DNA of 64,000 nucleotides, taken from positions 1-64,000 of the forward strand of contig NZ_VTXE01000006.1 of assembly GCF_013114595.1 (NCBI RefSeq), in the 5' to 3' direction. The notes under the pieces are model-generated. The model did not search any database. It had not been told where the DNA came from and saw only the letters and a list, made by a program, of their open reading frames with translations. This DNA comes from Vibrio sp. 99-8-1 (lineage in GTDB: Bacteria; Pseudomonadota; Gammaproteobacteria; Enterobacterales; Vibrionaceae). The position numbers and the translations under genes are program-made. Below, piece after piece: positions 55,383 through 64,000 of this stretch; position 1 is the first letter of the stretch; every line of letters starts with the position of its first letter.

Positions 55383-55862
55383 ATGATTAAGCCTTGGTAT
55401 AAGCAGTTTTGGCCGTGGTTTCTTATTTTTCTGCCGTTAAGTGTTGTAGTAGCAAGTTTCACTACCCTATTTATCTTCTCAAATAACTCCGTCTCTTTAG
55501 TCGCTGAAGATTACTACAAGAAAGGCAAAGCGATTAATATCGACCTTTCAAAGATAGAAGCGGCGAATGCCTTGGGAGTCTCTGCAGCGGTTAGGTCGAA
55601 AAACAATGTCATCACGGTGATTTTTGATAAGGGCCAGTTAGATGTTTATCCTGCCCTAACTATCACCTTTAGCCACCGAACGTTAGCAGATAAAGACTTT
55701 ATTCAAACAGTAAGTTCTGACGCTCAAGGACGTTACAGCATAACGTTGTCAGATGATATGGTCGGCCCTTGGTTTGTAAAGGTAGAACCTTTTACTAAAC
55801 AATGGCTTATTCAAGGAAAGGTTACTTTCCCGTCTGTGGAACCTACCATTTTAGTTAATTAA
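55383..55862 (+). CDS. ccoH: CcoH/FixH family cbb3 assembly protein
   Basis: 159 residues with one N-terminal membrane helix (about 12-32, FLIFLPLSVVVASFTTLFIF) and a periplasmic domain ending VEPTI. This matches FixH/CcoH, which is needed for cbb3 oxidase assembly. It starts the assembly-gene block ccoH-ccoI-ccoS, with ccoI 16 bp downstream, and is separated from ccoP by a terminator. Sequence identity to FixH is low across species, so confidence rests partly on position. Confidence 0.82.
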   Translation: MIKPWYKQFWPWFLIFLPLSVVVASFTTLFIFSNNSVSLVAEDYYKKGKAINIDLSKIEAANALGVSAAVRSKNNVITVIFDKGQLDVYPALTITFSHRTLADKDFIQTVSSDAQGRYSITLSDDMVGPWFVKVEPFTKQWLIQGKVTFPSVEPTILVN

Positions 55863-55877
55863 ACGCTGGACTCGTTA

Positions 55878-58247
55878 ATGATCAAAACGTGTTATCACTG
55901 TGGTGAAGATGTACCAGAAAACACGAACTTTACCGTGGAAATTTTCAAGAAGCAGCGGGATATGTGTTGTCCCGGTTGCCAAGCTGTCGCACAAACTATC
56001 GTCGATAGTGGGCTGGTTAGTTACTATCAATATAGAACAGAAACGGCCGAAAAAGCTGAGTTAGTTCCTGAGCAGCTAATGTCACTGTTGAATTACGATG
56101 ATGATGATGTGCAATCAGAGTTCGTCCGCAAAAGTGAATCAAGTTCAGAAGTTACTCTTTCCCTTGAAGGCGTAACGTGCGCCGCTTGTGCGTGGTTGAT
56201 TGAAAAACAGATCAACGGCCAATCTGGTGTGAACCAAATCCGAGTAAACACCACAACAAACAGAGCCATTCTTAATTGGGATAGCCGTAAAACTAAGTTA
56301 AGCGATCTGCTATCAACCATACACAAGCTCGGATACAAAGCTGCCCCATTCGAAGCTGATGCCCATGAAGCGACCTATCATGAATCCATGAAACAGTATC
56401 TGTATCGATTGGGGATCGCAGGCATTGCCACCATGCAGGTGATGATGTTAGCGGTAGCGTTATACTTTGAAATATTTGGCGATCTTGACGCTGAGTTTAA
56501 ACAATATCTACGTATTGTGAGTCTGATTTTCGCGACACCAGTATTGGTTTATTCTGCCCTTCCTTTCTATATCAACGCTTGGAGAAGCTTAAAAGGCAAA
56601 ACCTTGGGTATGGACGTCCCTGTGTCCATTGCTCTGATTTTTGCATATGTGGCTAGTGTTGTCGCCACGGTACAAGAAAAAGGCGAAGTATTTTTTGAAT
56701 CTGTTTCAATGTTTACTTTCTTCTTATTACTTGGCCGTTTCCTAGAGATGAGAGCACGACGTAAAGCGGCGGCAGCGAGTGCCAACCTTCTAAAACTCAT
56801 CCCTACAATGGCGACAAAGTTAGATGGAAGCCAAATACCCGTTCGTAATTTGAAACCCGGTGACAGAGTAAGAGTGCTTCCCGGTGAACACATTCCTGCG
56901 GATGGCGTGATTATTGCTGGTCGAATCCACGTTGACGAGTCAATGCTCACGGGAGAGTCAATCCCTGTAGTTAAAGCGGTTAATGAAATGGTTTATGCAG
57001 GAAGCATAAATACTGACGAATCCTTTGATCTCGAGGTTACCTCAAGTAAAGCCGAGTCCATGTTAGCAAATATAGTCCGGCTGCAAGACGAAGCTCAAAT
57101 GACCAAACCTAAGATTGCACAGTTGGCCGATGTGGTTGCTCGTTATTTCGTAGCCGTGATACTGATTACAGCGTCTGCCACATGGCTTTATTGGCAGCAA
57201 CATCAACCAGACGATGCATTTTGGATAATGCTCTCTGTTTTGGTTGCAACTTGCCCTTGCGCTCTATCTTTAGCAACACCGACAGCTATTACTTGCTCAA
57301 CCTCTAAAATGGGAGATCTTGGCTTACTACTAAGAAAATCGCATGTGTTTGAGACGCTGTGTAAAGTTAATCACCTTATTATCGATAAAACTGGAACCCT
57401 AACTCAGGGAGCCATTAAGTTGGATGCTGTAGAAACTCACTCAGATTTGACGGCTGAGATCTGTCTAGCGATTGCGGCTTCGTTAGAACGTCATGCCAAT
57501 CACCCCATTGCTAAAGCGTTTGAAGGAAAAGGATCCAGCGATGTTGTCGTAACCGATGTACGAAACGTTATTGGTTCAGGAATAGAGGGACAATGGCAAG
57601 GGCAACCTTGCAAAATTGGTAACGCCTTGTTTGTATGTGGTACGAGCGCTCTTTCCGGCAACAACGCTATTTATTTATCGGTCGCAGGGAAACACGTTGC
57701 GACCTTTGGTTACTCCGATCCTATTCGAAGTGAAAGTAAAGTATTTATCCAATCACTAACGGATATGGGAATGAAGATAACCCTGCTTACTGGTGACAAC
57801 CAATCGAATGCGTTAAAGGTTGCAGAAGCTGTTGGAATTAACGACGTTGTGTCTAATGCCTCGCCTAAAGATAAACTCGCTTTTCTTAAGTCGTTAGACG
57901 ACTCTCATATAACCCTGATGGTAGGTGACGGCATTAATGATGCGCCTACACTATCTGGTGCTCACTTATCTGTGGCTATGGGAGGCGGTACTGACGTAGC
58001 TAAAGCATCTGCAGACATGGTTCTACTTGGTGACAAGTTAAATAAAATAACCAAGGCGCGCGAGTTGGCCATTAAAACACGCAATATCATTAGACAAAAT
58101 TTGGCATGGGCATTAGGCTACAACCTATTGATTTTACCACTCGCAGTCGCGGGATATGTTGCTCCCTATATCGCGGTTGTTGGCATGTCAGCAAGCTCAA
58201 TTATTGTTGTTACCAACTCATTAAGGTTACTCAAAAAAGATGGCTAG
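55878..58247 (+). CDS. ccoI: Copper-transporting P-type ATPase CcoI (FixI)
   Basis: 789-residue P1B-type ATPase that supplies copper to cbb3 oxidase. N-terminal zinc-finger-like CYHCG and CCPGC region, a heavy-metal-associated domain with CAAC (about residue 100), membrane helices, the intramembrane CPC motif in TCPCALS, the phosphorylation motif DKTGTLTQ, and the hinge GDGINDAPT. The ccoH-ccoI-ccoS order identifies it as CcoI and not CopA. Its last codons overlap the ccoS start (58240). Confidence 0.95.
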   Translation: MIKTCYHCGEDVPENTNFTVEIFKKQRDMCCPGCQAVAQTIVDSGLVSYYQYRTETAEKAELVPEQLMSLLNYDDDDVQSEFVRKSESSSEVTLSLEGVTCAACAWLIEKQINGQSGVNQIRVNTTTNRAILNWDSRKTKLSDLLSTIHKLGYKAAPFEADAHEATYHESMKQYLYRLGIAGIATMQVMMLAVALYFEIFGDLDAEFKQYLRIVSLIFATPVLVYSALPFYINAWRSLKGKTLGMDVPVSIALIFAYVASVVATVQEKGEVFFESVSMFTFFLLLGRFLEMRARRKAAAASANLLKLIPTMATKLDGSQIPVRNLKPGDRVRVLPGEHIPADGVIIAGRIHVDESMLTGESIPVVKAVNEMVYAGSINTDESFDLEVTSSKAESMLANIVRLQDEAQMTKPKIAQLADVVARYFVAVILITASATWLYWQQHQPDDAFWIMLSVLVATCPCALSLATPTAITCSTSKMGDLGLLLRKSHVFETLCKVNHLIIDKTGTLTQGAIKLDAVETHSDLTAEICLAIAASLERHANHPIAKAFEGKGSSDVVVTDVRNVIGSGIEGQWQGQPCKIGNALFVCGTSALSGNNAIYLSVAGKHVATFGYSDPIRSESKVFIQSLTDMGMKITLLTGDNQSNALKVAEAVGINDVVSNASPKDKLAFLKSLDDSHITLMVGDGINDAPTLSGAHLSVAMGGGTDVAKASADMVLLGDKLNKITKARELAIKTRNIIRQNLAWALGYNLLILPLAVAGYVAPYIAVVGMSASSIIVVTNSLRLLKKDG

Positions 58248-58410
58248 TCTTTATATATTAATTCCAATCGCTATATTGCTGGTTTGTGTCGCCGTGGCAA
58301 TTTTTTTGTGGGCGGTAAAGAGCGAGCAGTTCGAAGATCTGGAACGTCAAGGGCACAGTATCCTGTTTGATGAAGATGAGCCCGAGATAAAGAACAAAGA
58401 TGAACATTGA
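58240..58410 (+). CDS. ccoS: cbb3 oxidase maturation protein CcoS (FixS)
   Basis: 56 residues: a single membrane helix (about 4-24, LYILIPIAILLVCVAVAIFLW) and an acidic end (FEDLERQGHSILFDEDEPEI) with the conserved FDEDE-type box. It matches CcoS, required for haem b and CuB incorporation into CcoN. It overlaps ccoI (58240-58247) at the front and the next gene (58400-58410) at the end. Confidence 0.93.
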   Translation: MASLYILIPIAILLVCVAVAIFLWAVKSEQFEDLERQGHSILFDEDEPEIKNKDEH

Positions 58411-59071
58411 TTTAATTGGTGCTCTATTTGTCGGCTTTTTGGGCTCAGCTCACTGCGTAGGCATGTGTGGTGGAATAGCGTCAGCAATGAGCATAAACAT
58501 TACCGCCAAGTCTGACCGTTTGTTGACTATCCTCTGTTACAACTTTGGTCGGCTATCCAGTTACACTCTGGCCGGATTTGTCGTCGGTGGCGCAATTTCC
58601 AGCGCTTCCAGCTTGGTAACCGATTATTCGGTATTGAATTGGTTACGTTTTTTATCCGCTTTTGTGATGATTGTTCTCGCCTTGCATATCGGAAAGTGGT
58701 GGCAAGGTATTATTTATATAGAAAAGCTCGGACAATGGTTATGGCGTTTTATTAATCCCATCGCAACAAAACTACTTCCGCTCTCTTCTCCTTTTCAAGC
58801 CCTTCCTCTCGGCTTTTTATGGGGATGGTTACCTTGTGGCCTTGTATATTCTGCTCTTACATGGGCAGCGGTTTCTGGAAGTGGCATAAATGGCAGCTTA
58901 ACTATGCTGGCATTTGGTATTGGAACACTCCCCTCAATGCTGCTAGTTGGTATTAGTGCCGAATATGTAAACAGAGTCAAAACATCGACCGTTTTTAGGC
59001 AGATAGGCGCTATGCTTCTGCTTGCTTATGGTGGTTATATTGCCCTGTCAACATTTTCTCTTTTGAGTTAA
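58400..59071 (+). CDS. TauE/SafE-family membrane protein linked to cbb3 biogenesis
   Basis: 223 residues, six or seven membrane helices, matching the sulfite exporter TauE/SafE-like (DsbD-related) family by the start GFLGSAHCVGMCGG and GFLWGWLPCGLVYSALTWA; both conserved cysteine regions (CVGMC and LPCGL) are present. In vibrios it stands between ccoS and fnr, and I infer a role in copper or cytochrome maturation rather than sulfite export. It starts inside ccoS and is cotranscribed with it. Confidence 0.8.
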   Translation: MNIDLIGALFVGFLGSAHCVGMCGGIASAMSINITAKSDRLLTILCYNFGRLSSYTLAGFVVGGAISSASSLVTDYSVLNWLRFLSAFVMIVLALHIGKWWQGIIYIEKLGQWLWRFINPIATKLLPLSSPFQALPLGFLWGWLPCGLVYSALTWAAVSGSGINGSLTMLAFGIGTLPSMLLVGISAEYVNRVKTSTVFRQIGAMLLLAYGGYIALSTFSLLS

Positions 59072-59140
59072 CAATTTATAACTTTTTGAATTATTAGCTA
59101 GTTATTTCACTACCTTTTAGTTAAGAGCAGTGTTAAAATA

Positions 59141-59154
59141 TTGATGTATATCAA
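59141..59154 (+). promoter_or_regulatory. FNR box in front of fnr
   Basis: TTGATGTATATCAA is a perfect match to the FNR consensus TTGATnnnnATCAA, ending 17 bp before the fnr start, which predicts autoregulation as in E. coli. Confidence 0.85.
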
Positions 59155-59171
59155 ATAGTGACTCGGAAGTT

Positions 59172-59921
59172 ATGATTTCAGAAAAACAAGCGACTAAACG
59201 AATCCAATCCGGTGGATGTGCTATCCACTGTCAGGATTGCAGCATTTCACAACTATGTATTCCATTTACATTGAGTGAATCTGAGCTTGATCAATTAGAT
59301 CAAATAATCGAACGAAAAAAACCGATTCAAAAAGGACAAGAGTTGTTTAAAGCGGGTGACGAATTAAAGTCACTATATGCAATTCGTTCAGGGACAATCA
59401 AAAGCTATACTATTACTGAGCAAGGTGACGAGCAAATTACTGCATTTCATTTAGCCGGTGATTTGGTTGGTTTTGATGCGATCAATGGCAACGCCCACCC
59501 CTCTTTTGCTCAAGCACTAGAAACGTCAATGGTTTGTGAAATTCCTTATGAAATTCTAGATGACTTATCGGGTAAAATGCCGAAACTTCGCCAACAAATT
59601 ATGCGATTAATGAGTAGCGAAATTAAAGGCGACCAAGACATGATTCTTCTTTTATCAAAGAAGAATGCGGAAGAACGATTAGCTGCTTTTTTATATAATC
59701 TTTCCACTCGTTTTTCCCAGCGTGGTTTCAGTCCAAGAGAATTTCGATTAACCATGACTCGTGGTGATATCGGCAATTACTTAGGGCTTACCGTTGAAAC
59801 CATAAGTCGGCTATTAGGCCGTTTCCAAAAATCTGAGATTCTAAGTGTGAAAGGTAAATACATTACCATTCTTGACCACGAAGAGCTGAAAATCTTAGCT
59901 GGAATATCTCAAGAAGAATAA
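59172..59921 (+). CDS. fnr: Anaerobic regulator FNR
   Basis: Oxygen-sensing transcription factor of 249 residues. The [4Fe-4S] ligands are in place: C20, C23 and C29 near the N-terminus ([11 protein letters not shown]) and C122 (SMVCEIP). A cAMP-receptor-type beta barrel follows, and the DNA-reading helix has the FNR code E..SR in [11 protein letters not shown]. It controls the adjoining cbb3 genes in related bacteria. The site at 59141-59154 lies directly before the start; a GAAA-loop hairpin follows. Confidence 0.97.
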   Translation: MISEKQATKRIQSGGCAIHCQDCSISQLCIPFTLSESELDQLDQIIERKKPIQKGQELFKAGDELKSLYAIRSGTIKSYTITEQGDEQITAFHLAGDLVGFDAINGNAHPSFAQALETSMVCEIPYEILDDLSGKMPKLRQQIMRLMSSEIKGDQDMILLLSKKNAEERLAAFLYNLSTRFSQRGFSPREFRLTMTRGDIGNYLGLTVETISRLLGRFQKSEILSVKGKYITILDHEELKILAGISQEE

Positions 59922-59927
59922 CTGCAA

Positions 59928-59951
59928 AGTGGCTCAGAAATGAGCCACTTC
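59928..59951 (+). terminator. Hairpin after fnr
   Basis: AAGTGGCTCA-GAAA-TGAGCCACTT, 10-bp stem immediately past the fnr stop. Lacks a long T-run. Confidence 0.6.
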
Positions 59952-60063
59952 ATATTTCTACCCTCCGAAAATTTCTTTTGCTAAAAAATTCGTTCTAAAT
60001 AAGCTACATTTACTATATGTAGTTGATAACTCTTCGCTTCTACTCCATAAATAAGGAGCTTTT

Positions 60064-61011
60064 ATGAGTATTTATAATAAAATTTTAGTCGTTGCAGATG
60101 TGAATAATGAGTCACAGCCTGCGCTGGCAAGGGCTATGCAGTTAGCTCGCAAAAGCGTATCAAAAAGCCATATAACGTTATTTCTCTCTATCTATGATTT
60201 TTCTTATGAAATGACATCAATGCTCTCACTTGATGAGCGCGATGCTATGCGTAAAGGCGTTATTCAGCAAAGAGAGTCATGGATGAAAGAAGTGGCAGCA
60301 CCTTACATCGACGATAGTGTTGAGTTTTCGGTTAAAGTGGTTTGGCACAATAGGCCTTATGAAGCGATCGTTGCTGAAGTCTTTGCCGGTAACCATGAGA
60401 TCTTAATTAAGGCAACACGAAAGCATGATGTTTTAGAGTCGGTCATCTTTACACCAACAGATTGGCATCTGCTTCGTAAAAGTCCCTGCCCTGTACTTTT
60501 GGTTAAAAACCATGAGTGGCCAGAAAACGGACACGTGGTAGCGTCAGTACATGTCGGTTCAGAAAACCCAACTCATCTGGAACTTAATAACTGTATCGTT
60601 GAGCAAGCTAAAAATCTCTGCTCACGACTGGATGCGACGCCTTACTTAGTAAACTGCTATCCGGTGACACCGGCAAACATTACTATCGAGTTGCCGGAAT
60701 TTGATCCTACAACCTATTCCGATGCCGTCAGAGGCCATCACCTAAAAGAGATGAAGGCGCTAAGGCAAAAACACTGCATTGATGAAGAGCAGACCAGAGT
60801 AGAGCAAGGACTCCCTGAAGATATTATCCCCGCGGTTGCAAATGAGCTATCTGCCGGTCTGGTTATCCTTGGAACAACAGGACGAACAGGCATGTCCGCT
60901 GTTTTTATTGGTAACACCGCAGAGCATGTTATTGATAAAATCAATTGTGATGTTTTGGCGCTTAAGCCTGCTGGTTTTATCAGCCCTCTTGACCCAAATC
61001 AATCCGCTTAA
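60064..61011 (+). CDS. uspE: Universal stress protein UspE
   Basis: 315-residue protein with two tandem Usp domains (about 1-150 and 160-305), the UspE layout. The second half ends with the Usp nucleotide-binding pattern GTTGRTGMSAVFIGNTAEHVI. UspE helps stress survival, motility and adhesion in E. coli and is next to fnr there too. Ribosome-binding site AAGGAGC. The gene ends at a strong terminator that also lies at the start of the false 5' extension of ttcA. Confidence 0.93.
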   Translation: MSIYNKILVVADVNNESQPALARAMQLARKSVSKSHITLFLSIYDFSYEMTSMLSLDERDAMRKGVIQQRESWMKEVAAPYIDDSVEFSVKVVWHNRPYEAIVAEVFAGNHEILIKATRKHDVLESVIFTPTDWHLLRKSPCPVLLVKNHEWPENGHVVASVHVGSENPTHLELNNCIVEQAKNLCSRLDATPYLVNCYPVTPANITIELPEFDPTTYSDAVRGHHLKEMKALRQKHCIDEEQTRVEQGLPEDIIPAVANELSAGLVILGTTGRTGMSAVFIGNTAEHVIDKINCDVLALKPAGFISPLDPNQSA

Positions 61012-61034
61012 TAAAGCAACCTAATAAATAACCA

Positions 61035-61059
61035 TAAAAGCCCTCATTGAGGGCTTTTA
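61035..61059 (+). terminator. Terminator after uspE
   Basis: TAAAAGCCCTC-ATT-GAGGGCTTTTA, near-perfect 11-bp stem, with T's in its right arm. Confidence 0.88.
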
Positions 61060-61130
61060 CTACTAGCATCCTGCTAAATTATCCGTATCATACTCAGTCT
61101 ATTTTTCTTAGGTTAACAGACAGCAAATTT

Positions 61131-62057
61131 ATGACTGAGCAATCTCTCCAGCGTACTAAAGCGCAGCAATATAATTTCAATAAATTACAAAAGCGTCTTC
61201 GTCGCAATACTGGTCAAGCAATTGCTGACTACAACATGATAGAAGATGGTGACCGTATTATGGTCTGTCTATCTGGTGGTAAAGATAGTTTTACTATGCT
61301 TGAAATCCTCTTAAGCCTTAAGAAAAGTGCCCCAGTATCATTTGAACTTATCGCAGTTAATTTAGATCAAAAACAGCCCGGATTTCCAGAGCATATTCTT
61401 CCTGAATACCTAGAAAGTCTAGGTGTTGAGTACAAGATAGTTGAAGAAGACACTTACTCAATCGTACAGGACAAAATTCCAGAAGGAAAAACAACTTGTT
61501 CGCTTTGCTCTCGTTTGCGTCGTGGCATCTTATACCGTACCGCAACAGAACTGAAAGCAACAAAAATAGCCTTAGGCCACCACAGAGACGATATTATCGA
61601 AACCATGTTCCTTAACATGTTCCATGGTGGAAAAATGAAAGGAATGCCCCCTAAGCTGGTTTCTGATGATGGTAAACATGTTGTCATTAGGCCGTTAGCT
61701 TATTGTCGTGAAAAAGACATTATCAAGTACGCAGAGAAGCGTGAATACCCTATCATTCCATGTAATTTATGTGGTTCGCAACCTAACCTTCAACGCCAAC
61801 ATATTAAACAGATGTTGAATGGTTGGGATAAGCAGTATCCTGGTCGTATTGAGACTATTTTCACAGCAATGCAAAACGTTGTCCCTAGCCACTTAGCGGA
61901 TCACCAGTTATTTGACTTCAAATCTATTAACCGAGACTCTGGTGTCATAAATGGTGGTGATATTGGCTTTGATAGAGAAGAGCTGCCTACGTCAGCACCA
62001 ACAGAAGATGTCGTGGAGTTCGACCCAGCACTGCAACTGGATGTGACGAATCTATAA
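61131..62057 (+). CDS. ttcA: tRNA 2-thiocytidine(32) synthetase TtcA
   Basis: 308 residues from the ATG at 61131, which gives [20 protein letters not shown], the start seen in the family; the longer frame begins at 61047 inside the uspE terminator. TtcA thiolates C32 in tRNA with the help of an iron-sulfur cluster. Signature: PP-loop [13 protein letters not shown], and two CxxC motifs ([23 protein letters not shown]). The end region is an acidic variable tail. Fnr-uspE-ttcA linkage is also found in other gammaproteobacteria. Confidence 0.95.
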   Translation: MTEQSLQRTKAQQYNFNKLQKRLRRNTGQAIADYNMIEDGDRIMVCLSGGKDSFTMLEILLSLKKSAPVSFELIAVNLDQKQPGFPEHILPEYLESLGVEYKIVEEDTYSIVQDKIPEGKTTCSLCSRLRRGILYRTATELKATKIALGHHRDDIIETMFLNMFHGGKMKGMPPKLVSDDGKHVVIRPLAYCREKDIIKYAEKREYPIIPCNLCGSQPNLQRQHIKQMLNGWDKQYPGRIETIFTAMQNVVPSHLADHQLFDFKSINRDSGVINGGDIGFDREELPTSAPTEDVVEFDPALQLDVTNL

Positions 62058-62085
62058 TTCTTTAAGTTAATTTAAGTTCGGACAT

Positions 62086-62113
62086 GAAAAAGGCTGCGAT
62101 TGCAGCCTTTTTC
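62086..62113. terminator. Bidirectional terminator between ttcA and the DUF2987 gene
   Basis: GAAAAAGGCTGC-GATT-GCAGCCTTTTTC, perfect 12-bp stem with T-runs on both strands between convergent genes. Confidence 0.93.
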
Positions 62114-62134
62114 TTCTTTAATTTGTAAACTTAT

Positions 62135-62791
62135 TTATTTCTTAGCAGAGGGTAACCAAGGAAGAACGCGAGTGGTTTCTTCAGGAATAGTAATCGTATT
62201 GCCCTTTCCGATATCTGCTAACAGAATTCTTGCTTTACCATCTTCTATTGCTACTGACTTACCATTAGAGAAAAGAATGTTGCCTTGTGTCTCTGGGGTG
62301 AACTCCAGGGTTAAACCTTCAACCTCAGGAGTAAACCAACTGGCAAACATGCCTCCAAGGTCTTCTAACATACTTTGCATTTGCGGCAGTATGGTTTCGA
62401 TTTCCTGGTAACTGACACTTCCGTTCATTGGTTGCTTAGTCATTACAACCAACGAGAAATCACAACGTTGATCCATCGGTGTACGAACAAACACCAAAGG
62501 ATTAGCGCTCTTCAAGTTGCTATCCACTGGCAGAAGCACTTCTTTGGTTGGTGCTATGGTCAGTTCTTCATAATGTTTCTCTTTTTCCATCCACGCCTTT
62601 TCAATGCTACAAAGTTCTTTGCTGTCAGCGTTGATAAAAAAGAAACCGACTTTGACCTCTTCATGCCCTTCCTTTACATTGTTTTTTAACTGCGAATATA
62701 ACTTTGAATAGGTAAACATGTATTCTTGGGCAGAGACATGACTTGTCGTTATCGATAGTCCGATAAAAAGCAGAGATATTATTATTTTCAT
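62135..62791 (-). CDS. DUF2987-like exported protein
   Basis: 218 residues with a signal peptide (MKIIISLLFIGLSITTSHVSA, cleavage near SA-QE). It resembles DUF2987 family proteins of Vibrio: conserved YSKLYSQLKNN and FFFINADSKELCSIEKAWMEKEKHYEELTI near the N-terminus, and the C-terminal block NTITIPEETTRVLPWLP. Function unknown; envelope location inferred. It lies just after the bax gene on the same strand (6 bp gap), so it is probably in one transcript with bax and the acidic-tailed membrane protein. Confidence 0.75.
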   Translation of the reverse strand: MKIIISLLFIGLSITTSHVSAQEYMFTYSKLYSQLKNNVKEGHEEVKVGFFFINADSKELCSIEKAWMEKEKHYEELTIAPTKEVLLPVDSNLKSANPLVFVRTPMDQRCDFSLVVMTKQPMNGSVSYQEIETILPQMQSMLEDLGGMFASWFTPEVEGLTLEFTPETQGNILFSNGKSVAIEDGKARILLADIGKGNTITIPEETTRVLPWLPSAKK

Positions 62792-62797
62792 ATGTTA

Positions 62798-63607
62798 TTA
62801 ACTGGCTTTCCAAAATTTCTGATTTACTCGAATCATACTTTGAAGATCATCAATATATGCTTGACCTCGTTCAGAGTACTTTAAGAGTCCGTTAGTGAGC
62901 TGTGTAGCAGCGCTATCTGTTAAAATACTATCTCCGCTTGCCACAATATTCGCTCTTATCTGACGTAGTTGAGCGTACGCCTTATTGCGATTCACATTCA
63001 TAAAATAGCCATGAACAGATTCAGACATAGAATCAAATTTAGCCACTTCATGACTTGCTCCTTCAATACGTTGCAAAGGAACTAAGCCGCAACCTTTGTT
63101 ATAACACCATTGGCCGAAATAGTTATTTGCTTCACGCGCAAAACGTGAGGTCCCCCAAGCCGACTCATTAGCCGCTTGAGTTAATACCAATGCTTCTGGA
63201 ATCAGGTTTACTTTCATCAGCATAGTGGCAAACCACTTTGAAGTGAGTCCACTGTCAGGAACCTTGCTGGCATACTTCTCACCAAGCTTCTGAGCAAAAC
63301 TGATATCTGCTGACGTCATGTCATCAGAGTTAAACGCCGTCTCAATAACCTTCAGCTGAGATCGCTCTTTGCTAATACGTAGGTTCTCAGCTGCGACTGC
63401 AGGACGGAGATAATCAAAAAAGGCTTGTTTCTTTTTGTTAGCATCAGTAATGGCCGCAAAATCAGGTTTATCCTGACTAACATAACGGCTTCCCTCGCCG
63501 ACACGGCTATCTACCGTGTCATCTGCCGCTCCTTCGTCTTTAACAAACGGGGCAACCAACATGGCAACAAGCGCAATTGCGGCTAATAATTTAAAAAGAT
63601 TATGCAT
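62798..63607 (-). CDS. bax: Bax-type glucosaminidase (FlgJ-like domain)
   Basis: 269 residues with an N-terminal membrane segment or signal (about residues 4-20, LFKLLAAIALVAMLVAPF). The rest is a glucosaminidase domain of the Bax/FlgJ/LytG superfamily, with the catalytic-region glutamate in LVLTQAANESAWGTSRF and the stretch EANNYFGQWCY. Bax-like proteins hydrolyse peptidoglycan glycan strands; the function here is inferred from the domain. The first codons overlap the end of the upstream gene (63600-63607). Confidence 0.85.
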   Translation of the reverse strand: MHNLFKLLAAIALVAMLVAPFVKDEGAADDTVDSRVGEGSRYVSQDKPDFAAITDANKKKQAFFDYLRPAVAAENLRISKERSQLKVIETAFNSDDMTSADISFAQKLGEKYASKVPDSGLTSKWFATMLMKVNLIPEALVLTQAANESAWGTSRFAREANNYFGQWCYNKGCGLVPLQRIEGASHEVAKFDSMSESVHGYFMNVNRNKAYAQLRQIRANIVASGDSILTDSAATQLTNGLLKYSERGQAYIDDLQSMIRVNQKFWKAS

Positions 63608-64000
63608 TAAATATTTGCGAACCTTTATCCGATTTATCTTTCTCTACTGGCTCGTCAGTGGAGTCATTATTGTCGTCTGAATCATTGTCATCATCGTCAT
63701 TTGAGTCATCGTTGTCTGAGTGATTATTGAAACGGTCAGCTGTGTTATCAACGTCAGGAGCGATGATCTTCAAAGTAATACCAAACATATTACGATAGAT
63801 AATCCCTTTCATATGGAAAAACAGCGGCAGTACCACAACCAATAAAAATCCGTACGAAATAGCTGCAACAAACAACAGCACCATCATAATTGTGTATAAC
63901 CCAATGATAGGAAACAGTTTTTTGTTAACAGCACGGAAAGAGATCCACAATGACTGAATTGGTGATATTTTTTTCTCGCAGATGAGCAGTATTGAATTAC
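63600..64000 (-). CDS. Membrane protein with acidic low-complexity tail (5' end outside window)
   Basis: The frame is open to the window edge, so the gene continues upstream; the TTG at 63950 is not its real start. Visible product: a cytoplasmic segment ICEKKISPIQSLWISFRAV, two hydrophobic stretches (about 63850-63920), and a C-terminal tail dominated by Asp, Asn and Ser (runs such as DDDDNDSDDNNDS), then EKDKSDKGSQIFNA. The N-terminal part resembles multi-helix membrane proteins of unknown function. Overlap with bax by 8 bp shows the two are coupled. Confidence 0.6.
   Translation of the reverse strand, partial: NSILLICEKKISPIQSLWISFRAVNKKLFPIIGLYTIMMVLLFVAAISYGFLLVVVLPLFFHMKGIIYRNMFGITLKIIAPDVDNTADRFNNHSDNDDSNDDDDNDSDDNNDSTDEPVEKDKSDKGSQIFNA

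Noticed and set aside
59477..59490. FNR-like TTGATGCGATCAA inside fnr
   Set aside because: Spacer is three bases, not four, and it lies within the coding region.
1..64000. CRISPR array, tRNA or rRNA genes
   Set aside because: No regularly spaced repeats and no tRNA- or rRNA-like sequence were noticed by eye; a tRNAscan or Infernal run would be decisive.

Overview
The window reads as chromosome I of a Vibrio-like gammaproteobacterium, and it covers the replication terminus. The DNA is AT-rich and the gene order is a gammaproteobacterial backbone in Vibrionaceae form: tusE, letA-letB-rsmF, msrC-proQ-prc, pepN, gdhB, pyrD, zapC, rlmL, uup, rmf, fabA, lonB/ycbZ, matP, then ccoNOQP-ccoI-ccoS, fnr, uspE and ttcA. 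Several families are typical of Vibrio (DUF3634, DUF2835, DUF3466 with a GlyGly-CTERM-like tail, HigBA-2). No rRNA, tRNA or CRISPR array was recognised.

Layout. 1-0.1 kb is the end of an apparent IS256-family insertion sequence. 0.17-5.8 kb holds tusE, yccA and the aapJQMP amino-acid importer, all on the minus strand. 6.1-10.5 kb holds a CysG-N-type siroheme gene, yajQ, an AroH-like DAHP synthase, a DUF4442 protein and cvfB. 10.8-16.3 kb is the letA-letB-rsmF envelope lipid-transport operon (minus). 16.9-37.9 kb is a long run of mostly plus-strand housekeeping genes from msrC to rmf. 38.0-41.3 kb has fabA and lonB on the minus strand, then matP and a DUF3634 gene on the plus strand.

The most informative site is at 41389-41416: a 28-bp match to the XerC/XerD site dif, with a perfect XerD arm. 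It lies 0.45 kb from matP. The next 2.3 kb looks accessory and partly decayed: a 38-codon membrane peptide and a Lys/Arg-rich frame without a start, a HigB2/HigA2 toxin-antitoxin pair, a small lipoprotein, and a start-less fragment of a TolA C-terminal domain. From 42.6 to 51.8 kb every gene is on the minus strand: a calcium-binding-type DUF1566/EF-hand protein beside a BaeSR-like two-component system, then two chemoreceptors and a small membrane protein. 52.1-62.1 kb carries cbb3 oxidase structural and assembly genes, fnr (behind a perfect FNR box), uspE and ttcA. 62.1-64.0 kb has a DUF2987 protein, a Bax-type glucosaminidase and the truncated gene of an acidic-tailed membrane protein.

How the genes work together. 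The cco-fnr cluster is a microaerobic respiration module; an ArcA-like triple repeat sits ahead of ccoN. fabA carries adjoining FabR-like and FadR-like operators that overlap the end of lonB. matP has a one-mismatch matS-like site just ahead of its start. No complete new multigene defence or biosynthetic system is evident. The leads most worth following are the dif locus with its accessory cargo, the TolA-domain remnant, and the two-component/EF-hand module.
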